Source: Lichenihabitans psoromatis (GTDB lineage: Bacteria; Pseudomonadota; Alphaproteobacteria; Rhizobiales; Beijerinckiaceae). From it: a DNA stretch of 64,000 bases. This document shows positions 8,942 to 16,894 of the stretch, in pieces. Numbering within the stretch: position 1 is the stretch's first letter; each line of letters starts with the position of its first letter. The position numbers were made by a program, and so were the translations under genes. The notes beneath the pieces were generated by a model. It was not told the origin of the DNA, searched no databases, and saw nothing but the letters and a program-made list of their open reading frames with translations. The stretch is taken from positions 3,597,501-3,661,500 of the forward strand of contig NZ_CP036515.1 of the NCBI RefSeq assembly GCF_004323635.1, read 5' to 3'.

Positions 8942-10735
8942 TCAACGCTGCTCGGGAACCGCTGCGTCCATGACGCGCAGTTCGGCGCGCCCGCTTCCGC
9001 CCCAGCGACTGACCGTCAACGTGCCGGCCAGATGCACGAGACGGCCCTGCTGGGCGCGAAGCTCGACGCCGAGCGGGCTGCTGGCCGCACGAAACGCGAT
9101 GCCGCTTAGCCGTGTTCCATCCGGGCCCGCCGCCGTCAGCCGCAGATGGTCGGTGCCGACCGGCACGACGCTGGTCAGGCGGTGATTTGGGAAAGCGAAG
9201 ACAGGTTCCGGATTGCCGGTGCCGAACGGGCCGGCCGTCTCGATCGATTCGATCGTGTCGATCGATGCTGCGGCGGCCGAGAGGGCCGCGTCGATCTCCA
9301 GCGCGCTTGCGGCGCGCGATCGTGCAACTGCGTCGCCCATCTGCTCATGCAAGAACAGCCGAAACGCGTCGATCCGTGCCGCCTCGATGGTGATGCCGGC
9401 CGCCATGGCATGGCCGCCGCCCTTGATCAGCAAGCCGGTCTCAACCGCAGCCCGCACGATACGCCCGAGATCCACGCCCGGAATCGACCGTCCAGACCCG
9501 GTGCCGACCAACCCATCGAGGCTGATCGCGAAGGCGGGCCGCTCATAGCGTTCGCGCAAACGCGACGCGACGAGGCCGACAACCCCGGGATGCCAACCCG
9601 CACCGCTGGTGACGAGCGCCGCATAGGCCGGTGCGTCCGTCGTTTCGGCGACCGCGAAGGCTGCGGCCTCGGCTTCTTCGCTGGCGCTCGCTTCGATAGA
9701 GCGGCGCTCGCGATTGAGTTGGTCAAGCTGTTCGGCGATGCGCCGCGCGTCGAGTGGATCGCGCGTCAGCAGCAGCCGCGCTCCGAGCGCCGCGTCTCCG
9801 ATCCGGCCACCCGCATTGATTCGCGGCCCTACCAGAAAGCCGAGATGAAATGCCGTCGGCGGACCCTCGGTCCCGGCGATGTCGAATAGAGCCGCAAGCC
9901 CAGGCCGGGCGCGTAGACGCATCACCGCGAGGCCCTTCGCCACGAAGGCGCGGTTGAGCCCGGCCAGCGGCACGACATCGGCCACCGTCGCCAAGGCGAC
10001 GAGGTCGAGCGCCGCCAGCAGATCCGGCATCGGCTTGCCGGCCCAGAACCCCCTCGCCCTCAGGTCGCGATGCAGCGCGACCAGCACCATGAAGACGACG
10101 CCAGCCGCGCAGAGGTGACCAAGGCCCGAGAGATCGTCCTGCCGATTGGGGTTCACGATCGCTTGAGCCGGCGGAAGATCCAGCGGCGCCTGATGATGAT
10201 CGATCACCACGCAATCGAGGCCGAGACGACGGGCTTCTTCGAGCGGTTCGGTGCTGGTCGTCCCGCAATCGACGGTCACCAGCAGATCCGCCCCCGCGCG
10301 CTTCAGCGCCTGAATGGCCGGGATGTTCGGCCCGTAGCCTTCCAAGATACGGTCGGGAATGTGGATCGCCGGTCGCAGTCCGGCGGCCGTCAGATAGTCG
10401 GACAGGAGAGCTGCCGAACAGGCGCCGTCGACATCGTAGTCGCCAAAGATAGCGACCGCCTCCCCAGAAACGACGGCTCCGGCGAGCCGCTCGACCGCTG
10501 CTTCCATGCCGCTCAGGCCGTTCGGGTCGGGCATCGCGTCGCGCAGGCTGGGCGCCAGAAAGCCCGGTGCAGAGACCGCCGTCTGGCCGCGTGCCGCAAC
10601 AACGCGGGAGAGCAGATCGGAGAGGCCCAGCGTCTGCCGAATCGCATCGGCCTGCACGGCTTCGGCGACCGCAAGCCGATCGCGCCAGGCACGGCCGAGC
10701 ATCGAGTGTTCGACTCCGAGAAAAGCGCGGCTCAT
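8942..10735 (-). CDS. recJ: Single-stranded-DNA-specific 5'-3' exonuclease RecJ
   Basis: A 597-residue enzyme that degrades single-stranded DNA 5' to 3' in RecFOR recombination and mismatch repair. The DHH phosphoesterase motifs are GDYDVDG (residues 98-104) and DHH (179-181), with GPRINAGGRIGDA in between; the DHHA1 motif is GGGHAMAAG, followed by the C-terminal OB fold. I chose the ATG at 10735 (MSRAFLGVEH), because sequence beyond it lies in the divergent parE promoter and does not look like protein. It points away from parE with 133 bases between the starts. Confidence 0.95.
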   Translation of the reverse strand: MSRAFLGVEHSMLGRAWRDRLAVAEAVQADAIRQTLGLSDLLSRVVAARGQTAVSAPGFLAPSLRDAMPDPNGLSGMEAAVERLAGAVVSGEAVAIFGDYDVDGACSAALLSDYLTAAGLRPAIHIPDRILEGYGPNIPAIQALKRAGADLLVTVDCGTTSTEPLEEARRLGLDCVVIDHHQAPLDLPPAQAIVNPNRQDDLSGLGHLCAAGVVFMVLVALHRDLRARGFWAGKPMPDLLAALDLVALATVADVVPLAGLNRAFVAKGLAVMRLRARPGLAALFDIAGTEGPPTAFHLGFLVGPRINAGGRIGDAALGARLLLTRDPLDARRIAEQLDQLNRERRSIEASASEEAEAAAFAVAETTDAPAYAALVTSGAGWHPGVVGLVASRLRERYERPAFAISLDGLVGTGSGRSIPGVDLGRIVRAAVETGLLIKGGGHAMAAGITIEAARIDAFRLFLHEQMGDAVARSRAASALEIDAALSAAAASIDTIESIETAGPFGTGNPEPVFAFPNHRLTSVVPVGTDHLRLTAAGPDGTRLSGIAFRAASSPLGVELRAQQGRLVHLAGTLTVSRWGGSGRAELRVMDAAVPEQR

Positions 10736-10868
10736 GGGCGTCCGGTTCGGCGCAACTGGCCCCGCGACTACGAACCGGGCTCGTTGATGGGGAAAACGTT
10801 TCCTATTTGTTCGTCGCACGCGTAATCCGTGCGATAAACCACCAAGGAATACTGGGGTCCGACACCTT

Positions 10869-12974
10869 ATGGTCGACAGCGACGATCTTTTCAATTCGGA
10901 ACCGAGCGTGCAGACGCCGGAGCCTGAGGACAGGCCGGCGCGCGGACGCAAGCGGACCGCGCCGGTCGTCTCGGGGGGCGCGCCGAACCTGTCGACGCCA
11001 AGCCTTTCGACACCAAGCCTCTCGACACCGGGAGAGGACGGCTATACCGCCTCCTCGATCGAAGTGCTTGAAGGGCTCGAACCGGTGCGCCGACGCCCCG
11101 GCATGTATATCGGCGGCACCGACGCGTCCGGCTTGCATCATCTTTTCGCCGAGGTGATCGACAATGCCATGGATGAGGCGGTCGCGGGACATGCGACCTT
11201 CATCGAGATCAGCGTCGAGGCCGATAATTTCGTCAGCGTCACGGATAACGGGCGCGGCATCCCGATCGATCCGCATCCCAAATACCCGAACAAATCGGCC
11301 CTCGAAGTCATCATGACGGTGCTGCACGCCGGCGGTAAGTTTGATTCGGGTGCGTATCAGACGTCGGGTGGATTGCACGGCGTCGGCGTTTCGGTCGTCA
11401 ACGCTTTGTCGGAGCGGCTCGAGGTCGAGGTGGCCCGCGGGCAGACGCTCTATCGTCAGGTGTTCGAACGCGGTCTCGCTCTCGGTCCACTCGAGACCGT
11501 CGGCCGCGTGCAGAATCGGCGTGGAACCCGGATCAGGTTTCGGCCCGACGCCATGATCTTCGGCGAAGGCTCCAGTCTGGACCCGGCGCGGCTGCTCCGC
11601 ATGTCGCGGTCCAAGGCCTATCTGTTTGGTGGTGTCGAAATCCGTTGGCGGTGCGCGCCGGAGCGTATTCCGCCCGGCTCCTCCGTGCCGACCGAGGCGT
11701 CCTTCCGCTTTCCCGGCGGCCTGAAGGATTTTCTCGCACGCGAGGTCGATGGCCGGTCCCTCGTGACCGATCAGCCGTTCACCGGCAAAGTCACCAAAGC
11801 AGGTGGTCACGGCTCGGTCGAATGGGCCGTGACATGGCTGTCCGACGACGATGGATCCGTCCGATCCTATTGCAACACGATCCCGACGCCGAACGGCGGC
11901 ACCCATGAGGCGGGGTTGCGATCCGCCCTCCTCCGCGCCCTCAAGGATCACGCCGAGCGGATCGGACAAGCCAAACGTGCCGCTGCGGTGACGGCCGACG
12001 ATGTGCTGCAAGGCTGCACCGCCATGCTGTCGGTGTTCATCCGCGAGCCGGAGTTCCAGGGCCAGAACAAAGAGCGGCTGCAGACGCTAGAAGCGTCGCG
12101 GATCGTCGATGCCGCCGTGCGCGACGCCTGCGATCATTGGCTGGCCGATACGCCCTCGCAGGCGTTGCGGCTGCTCGACTGGAGCATCGACCGGGCTGAA
12201 GAGCGGCAGCGCCGCCGCGCCGAAAAAGACACGGCGCGCAAGACCCCGACCCGCAAACTGCGTCTGCCGGGCAAGCTGGCGGATTGCCTGAACAATTCGA
12301 CCCAGGGCTCCGAGCTTTTCATCGTCGAAGGCGACTCTGCGGGTGGTTCGGCCAAACAGGCGCGCGACCGCGCCTCCCAAGCGGTGCTGCCGCTTCGTGG
12401 TAAGATCCTGAATGTCGCCAATGCAACGCGCGACAAACTCGCGGCCAACCAGCAACTCGCCGATTTGGCGCAGGCGCTCGGCTGCGGCACCGGCGCCCAG
12501 TATCGGGACGACGAACTGCGTTACGACAAGATCATCATCATGACTGACGCCGATGTCGATGGTGCCCATATTGCATCGTTGCTGATCACGTATTTCTATC
12601 GTCAGATGCCGAAATTGATCGATACGGGTCATCTTTATCTCGCGGTGCCCCCGTTGTTTCGACTGACCCAGGGCACCAAGTCGGTCTATGCGCGCGACGA
12701 TAAACACAAGGACGAGTTAATCCGCAGCAAGCTGAGCGGCAAAGGCAAGATCGAGATCAGCCGCTTCAAGGGCCTTGGCGAAATGCCGATGCGCGATTTG
12801 AAGGAAACCACGATGGACCCGAGCAAACGATCGCTCCTCCGTGTCATGATCGCTGAAGACCAGATCGAGGGAACCGCTGGCGCTGTCGAGCGGCTGATGG
12901 GCAACAAGCCAGAGGCTCGGTTCGCCTTTATTCAGGCCCGTGCTCCGGCAGCCGGCAACCTCGTGGATATCTGA
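10869..12974 (+). CDS. parE: DNA topoisomerase IV subunit B
   Basis: The ATPase subunit of the enzyme that decatenates daughter chromosomes. The 701-residue protein has a GHKL ATPase domain (EVIDNAMDEAV, then SVTDNGRGIPID and GGLHGVGVSVVNAL), a transducer region, and a TOPRIM domain with Glu487 in VEGDSAGGSAKQARDR and the metal-binding Asp triad 560/562/564 in TDADVDGAH. About 55 extra residues precede the ATPase domain; they are Pro/Ser-rich and contain three tandem LSTP-type repeats (DNA about 10989-11030). Subunit A (parC) is not in this window. GyrB is the alternative, but the length and C-terminus fit ParE. Confidence 0.93.
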   Translation: MVDSDDLFNSEPSVQTPEPEDRPARGRKRTAPVVSGGAPNLSTPSLSTPSLSTPGEDGYTASSIEVLEGLEPVRRRPGMYIGGTDASGLHHLFAEVIDNAMDEAVAGHATFIEISVEADNFVSVTDNGRGIPIDPHPKYPNKSALEVIMTVLHAGGKFDSGAYQTSGGLHGVGVSVVNALSERLEVEVARGQTLYRQVFERGLALGPLETVGRVQNRRGTRIRFRPDAMIFGEGSSLDPARLLRMSRSKAYLFGGVEIRWRCAPERIPPGSSVPTEASFRFPGGLKDFLAREVDGRSLVTDQPFTGKVTKAGGHGSVEWAVTWLSDDDGSVRSYCNTIPTPNGGTHEAGLRSALLRALKDHAERIGQAKRAAAVTADDVLQGCTAMLSVFIREPEFQGQNKERLQTLEASRIVDAAVRDACDHWLADTPSQALRLLDWSIDRAEERQRRRAEKDTARKTPTRKLRLPGKLADCLNNSTQGSELFIVEGDSAGGSAKQARDRASQAVLPLRGKILNVANATRDKLAANQQLADLAQALGCGTGAQYRDDELRYDKIIIMTDADVDGAHIASLLITYFYRQMPKLIDTGHLYLAVPPLFRLTQGTKSVYARDDKHKDELIRSKLSGKGKIEISRFKGLGEMPMRDLKETTMDPSKRSLLRVMIAEDQIEGTAGAVERLMGNKPEARFAFIQARAPAAGNLVDI

Positions 12975-13185
12975 TGGTCGAATCAGAGCGGTTTACAGGC
13001 AATACAGGCCCGAAGAAGCCATGCTGCAGCATCTCGCTGTTGACTCGCCGAGATTAATCCTTAAGTGAAACGTTGAAAGTGTAGAACAGTCGCGTGATCT
13101 TGGCTGATGAGCGATCAACGCGCGTGCATCCACAAACGTGGTTTGCTTGTGTTCCCTTTATCGCTCTCTCACGCAAGATGAACTA

Positions 13186-14766
13186 ATGAATTTTAACGAA
13201 CTCGGCCTGAGCGACAAGGTCCTTCAGGCCATCGACGCGGCGGGCTACAAGACCCCAACGCCGATCCAGGCCGAAGCCATTCCACATGCGCTCGCCGGCC
13301 GCGACGTCCTCGGAATCGCGCAGACCGGCACGGGTAAAACAGCGGCCTTTACGCTGCCCATGCTGTCCCGCCTTGAACAAGGTCGCGCCCGGGCGCGAAT
13401 GCCACGGACCCTGATCCTGGAGCCTACCCGCGAGCTTGCCGCACAGGTCGAAGAATCTTTCGTGCGCTACGGCATCAACCACAAGATCAATGTGGCGCTG
13501 CTCATCGGCGGCGTCTCGTTCAGCGACCAGGAAGCCAAGATCACGCGCGGCGCAGATGTCCTGATCGCAACCCCGGGGCGACTTCTCGACTTTGCCGAAC
13601 GCGGCAAGCTGCTGCTGACCGGTATCGAAATTCTGGTCATCGACGAAGCCGATCGTATGCTCGACATGGGGTTCATCCCTGATATCGAGCGCATCTGTAA
13701 GCTCGTGCCGTTCACGCGCCAGACTTTGTTCTTCTCGGCCACCATGCCGCCGGAGATCACTCGTCTGACCCAGCAATTCTTGCACAACCCGATCCGCATC
13801 GAGGTCGCGCGTGCATCCTCGACGACTGAAACGATCACGCAGGGGCTGGTGGCGTCCGCTCCCGGTTCCGCCAAACGCGAGACGTTGCGTCAATTGTTGC
13901 GAAAGTCGGCCGGTTTCAAAAATGCGATCATCTTCTCGAATCGCAAACGGGATGTGGCCATCTTGACCAAGTCGCTCGAAAAGCATGGCTTTTCGGTCGG
14001 GGCCTTGCATGGTGACATGGATCAGCGCGCCCGGATGTTGTCGCTCGACGCATTCCGAAACGGTGATGTCAGCTTGCTGGTCTGCTCGGATGTCGCGGCC
14101 CGCGGCCTCGACATTCCGGATGTGAGCCACGTGTTCAATTTCGACGTGCCGACCCATGCGGAGGATTATGTCCATCGCATCGGGCGGACCGGCCGCGCTG
14201 GCAAACTCGGCACCGCTTTGTCGATCGTGACGCGTGCCGATCAGCGCTACATCGACGACATCGAAAAGTTGATCCAGCGCAAGATCGAGTGGGCGGGTGT
14301 GACCCCGGACCAGATCACCGACGAAGGCGACGACGAGTCGACCAGCGATCGCCGGCGCGGGCCGTCTCAGGGTGATCGGTCGTCCTCCGGACGTGACGTA
14401 AGATCATCGCGTCGATCCTCGACGCGCAATCCCGATCGCAGCGCCTCCGCCGATGTCGCGCCGACCTCTCGCGCCCAGGCCGCGACGGTCCGGTCCGACG
14501 CGTCGCCGGCACGGGTCGAAGCTCAGGAACCTCGCGTTCAGGAGCGGCCCGAACGGCTTGAGCGCGCCCCCTCGAGGGATCGTGGCGCGCCGTCCAACAA
14601 TCGAAACGGCAACAACCGGCCGGCCGAGGCCCAGCGTCCTCGCTCGCCCGCCGAGACGCCGGCACCCCGTCGCCATTATCGCGACCGCGATGAGGAAGAT
14701 ACGCCGGTGATCGGCCTTGGCGATCACGTGCCGTCCTTCCTGTTGCGTCCGGTCCGCATCAAGTAG
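13186..14766 (+). CDS. DEAD-box RNA helicase, RhlE type
   Basis: A 526-residue ATP-dependent RNA helicase. Q motif and motif I are AQTGTGKT (residues 45-52), motif II is VIDEADRMLDMGF with DEAD at 153-156, motif III is FSATMP, and motif VI is HRIGRTGRAG. A low-complexity tail rich in Arg, Ser and Pro runs from about residue 380 to 500 and probably binds RNA. It ends with a conserved-looking GLGDHVPSFLLRPVRIK. The start is ATG 13186 (MNFNELGLSDKVL); a frame extension upstream lacks support. The 211 bases between parE and this gene could form a long leader, as in cold-inducible helicases, but no motif is evident. Confidence 0.93.
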   Translation: MNFNELGLSDKVLQAIDAAGYKTPTPIQAEAIPHALAGRDVLGIAQTGTGKTAAFTLPMLSRLEQGRARARMPRTLILEPTRELAAQVEESFVRYGINHKINVALLIGGVSFSDQEAKITRGADVLIATPGRLLDFAERGKLLLTGIEILVIDEADRMLDMGFIPDIERICKLVPFTRQTLFFSATMPPEITRLTQQFLHNPIRIEVARASSTTETITQGLVASAPGSAKRETLRQLLRKSAGFKNAIIFSNRKRDVAILTKSLEKHGFSVGALHGDMDQRARMLSLDAFRNGDVSLLVCSDVAARGLDIPDVSHVFNFDVPTHAEDYVHRIGRTGRAGKLGTALSIVTRADQRYIDDIEKLIQRKIEWAGVTPDQITDEGDDESTSDRRRGPSQGDRSSSGRDVRSSRRSSTRNPDRSASADVAPTSRAQAATVRSDASPARVEAQEPRVQERPERLERAPSRDRGAPSNNRNGNNRPAEAQRPRSPAETPAPRRHYRDRDEEDTPVIGLGDHVPSFLLRPVRIK

Positions 14767-14784
14767 AAGCGGATGATATGAAAC

Positions 14785-14819
14785 AAAAAAAGCACGGCAG
14801 ATCCTGCCGCACTTTTTTT
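14785..14819. terminator. Bidirectional terminator between the helicase and A-type carrier genes
   Basis: CGGCAG/CTGCCG forms a stem with a 3-base loop, extended after a small internal mismatch by GAAA/TTTC-like pairs. A-runs and T-runs on the two sides serve both convergent genes. Confidence 0.75.
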
Positions 14820-14838
14820 GTTGCCGAGCCGGCGACCC

Positions 14839-15225
14839 TTAGTTCAAGGCCGCCATCGCGTCCGGGGTGGCGGGCGTGATCGCGACACTCTCGCCACAGC
14901 CGCAAGCCGAGGTCTGGTTCGGGTTCTCGAACACGAAGCCCGAGGACAGCTTGTCGGTTTTAAAATCCATCCGGGTTCCGAGCAGGAACAGAATGGCTTT
15001 CGGATCGATGAGGACGCGGACGCCCTTGTCTTCGATCACTTCATCATGCGGCATGGCCGCGTCGGCAAATTCCATCGTATAGGACATGCCGGCGCAGCCG
15101 CCGTTCTTCACGCCGACGCGCAAGCCAAACTGCCCGCCCGATGCGTTAGCCATGATCTCGCGGACCCGATCGGCCGCAGCGTCCGTCAGCGAGACGACCT
15201 TGAAACGTGATGCCGAAGCACCCAT
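14839..15225 (-). CDS. HesB/IscA-type iron-sulfur cluster assembly protein (SufA-like)
   Basis: A 128-residue A-type carrier that receives Fe-S clusters from the scaffold and passes them to apoproteins. The three ligand cysteines are Cys44 in NGGCAGMSYTMEF and Cys108/Cys110 in TSACGCGES. The KNGGCAGMSY form and the Asp/Glu-rich middle resemble the SufA carriers that end rhizobial suf operons, but no suf genes are adjacent on this side of the gene. The start ATG 15225 has GGAG upstream; the frame continues further upstream without signs of coding. A second A-type carrier, ErpA, lies at 50531. Confidence 0.9.
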   Translation of the reverse strand: MGASASRFKVVSLTDAAADRVREIMANASGGQFGLRVGVKNGGCAGMSYTMEFADAAMPHDEVIEDKGVRVLIDPKAILFLLGTRMDFKTDKLSSGFVFENPNQTSACGCGESVAITPATPDAMAALN

Positions 15226-15437
15226 CCTCGTTCTCCATGATGCCGCGCCCAGCGCGGATCTCTTTGAGCGCAATGTAACGATGAATCGACGCTTTCGCCA
15301 GGGAGCATCGCAAGTGGACCGAAGGAACACTTCCCTCCACCTTCGAACACGCTAAAATCACCGTCTGATCCCGACCTCAAGAGGCGTCCGGTCGCGCTGC
15401 TCCGCAGTGGGATGAACGGACCGATATGGCGACCTGA

Positions 15438-15767
15438 ATGAAAGAAAGCACCGCAAAATTCGGCATCGGCCAAGTAGTTCGGCATCGAAAATACCCGTTC
15501 CGCGGCGTTGTTTACGATGTCGATCCCGTCTTCGCGAATACGGAGGAATGGTGGATGGCGATTCCCGAAGACGTGCGTCCACGCAAGGATCAGCCGTTTT
15601 ATCACCTGTTCGCCGAGAATACCGAGACCGAGTATGTGGCCTATGTGTCTGAGCAAAACCTCTTGCCCGACACCTCCGGCGAACCCCTTCGAAACGCGCA
15701 GATCGAAGAGGTGTTCGTCCGAACCGAGGATGGAGAATATAAGGCCAAGTCGATTCCTCGGAACTAA
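15438..15767 (+). CDS. hspQ: Heat shock protein HspQ (hemimethylated-DNA-binding YccV-like)
   Basis: A 109-residue protein with the full HspQ/YccV pattern: AKFGIGQVVRHRKYPFRGVVYDVDP, then EEWWMAIPEDVRPRKDQPFYHLF and YVAYVSEQNLLPD. In E. coli HspQ is a specificity-enhancing factor for Lon protease and also binds hemimethylated oriC DNA. Which role applies here is not visible. The first segment (residues about 7-30) is the barrel core. It is a single gene, followed by an excellent terminator. Confidence 0.92.
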   Translation: MKESTAKFGIGQVVRHRKYPFRGVVYDVDPVFANTEEWWMAIPEDVRPRKDQPFYHLFAENTETEYVAYVSEQNLLPDTSGEPLRNAQIEEVFVRTEDGEYKAKSIPRN

Positions 15768-15813
15768 GGCCGAGCTTGCACCTGCACGCTCGGTCCCGAT
15801 CATCGACAAAGAA

Positions 15814-15852
15814 AAGCCCTGCGGGTCACATGACCCGCAGGGCTTCGATTTT
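15814..15852 (+). terminator. Strong terminator after hspQ
   Basis: A 15-bp perfect inverted repeat (AAGCCCTGCGGGTCA with its complement, centre CA at 15829-15830) is followed by CGA and a T tract. It sits between convergent hspQ and the IalB-like gene and could serve both. Confidence 0.88.
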
Positions 15853-15870
15853 TTAGACAGCTAAGCCAGC

Positions 15871-16611
15871 TTACTTCTTGGCCGGCGCCGGTGCTGCAGG
15901 TGCCGCGGGGGTGGCCGGAGCGCCAGCCGTGCCGTTTTGCTGCTCGAGCAACTGGCGCTGCTGCTTGGCTTTGGCTTCCAACTGCTGCTGAAGCTGCTGC
16001 TGCTGCTGCTCGAGAACCTTGGGGTCGATCGGCGCGCCATCGAAGGCCTTGCCGAACCCGGCGAGCGGGATCGTGAAGCTCACTTCGTTGTTGACCGAGT
16101 TTTTCACGGACACATTGAGCAGCGTGCCCTTTTTCAACTGGTCGATCAACACACCCTTCACCTTCGCTTCGGCGAAGCAGCCGTTGGGCATGCAGATCTC
16201 GAAAGCGCCATCGGTCTGCGGGCCCTTATCGATCGAGAAGCGGAAGCCCGGCTTCAGCAGCAAGCCCACCGGCATCAGCAGTCGAACGATCCGCGTGTCG
16301 TCGCCCTTAATGTCGTAGACCGCGACCGCGATGGCCGGGGGTTGATCCGGCGCGCTGCCGAAATCGCGGGTCGTGTAGCAGATTTCCTTGTTGGCGCCCT
16401 GGTCCTTGCCGCACACCTTGGTCCAATCGGCCTGGGAGGGCTGCAGATCGACCTTGATGGGTCCCTGCGGTTGAGCCTGCTGCCCCTGAGCCGCAGGAGC
16501 GGCGGGTTGCTTGGCGGCTTGGGCAAAGGCTGCGCCGGAAAACCCCTGGGCCGCGAGGCTGATGCACACCGCAAGAGAAGCGGCACGCGTGCGCGTCAGA
16601 CGAAACAACAT
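15871..16611 (-). CDS. Invasion-associated locus B (IalB) family secreted protein
   Basis: A 246-residue protein with a signal peptide cleaved after residue 30 (GAAFA|Q). A Pro/Gln/Ala linker precedes the IalB domain (about 55-195), which contains WTKVCGKDQ, EICYTTRDF, VAVYDIKGD, RLLMPVGLLLKPG, FEICMPNGCFAEAKV and FTIPLAGFGKAFDG. The four domain cysteines probably form two disulfides. Unusually, the C-terminus is a Gln-rich helical run (LEQQQQQLQQQLEAKAKQQ) followed by an Ala/Pro tail. In Bartonella, IalB aids erythrocyte entry, but free-living rhizobia carry many homologues, so pathogenicity is not implied. Confidence 0.9.
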   Translation of the reverse strand: MLFRLTRTRAASLAVCISLAAQGFSGAAFAQAAKQPAAPAAQGQQAQPQGPIKVDLQPSQADWTKVCGKDQGANKEICYTTRDFGSAPDQPPAIAVAVYDIKGDDTRIVRLLMPVGLLLKPGFRFSIDKGPQTDGAFEICMPNGCFAEAKVKGVLIDQLKKGTLLNVSVKNSVNNEVSFTIPLAGFGKAFDGAPIDPKVLEQQQQQLQQQLEAKAKQQRQLLEQQNGTAGAPATPAAPAAPAPAKK

Positions 16612-16894
16612 ATAGACATCCTTCGAGGTCGGTTGGCAGCATGCCGGCCGGGTTGCGATGAGCGGACGCCTCCGCGACCAGGATGCCGTTGCAGCATCGC
16701 GTTCGCCGAGGCGCGAAACGATTCAAAGGTCTTTGCTGTGGATTAAGGCGACAGGTTGACCACGGGTTCCTTAGTCGTTCCGCCGGTCGAACGCCAGACA
16801 TCTCGTTCCGGTCTGTCGCGATCGTCTGGATGTCGGTCGCCGGTACTCGTATGAGAGGCTGGACCTTCGCCTCCAGATTCGGCATGCCCACCGC

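Noticed and set aside
10989..11030. Tandem 15-base repeats considered as a CRISPR-like or regulatory repeat.
   Set aside because: They lie in frame within parE and simply encode LSTP repeats.
13138..13185. A 16-residue upstream extension of the helicase from ATG 13138.
   Set aside because: The added residues do not match RhlE N-termini, whereas MNFNELGLSDKVL does.
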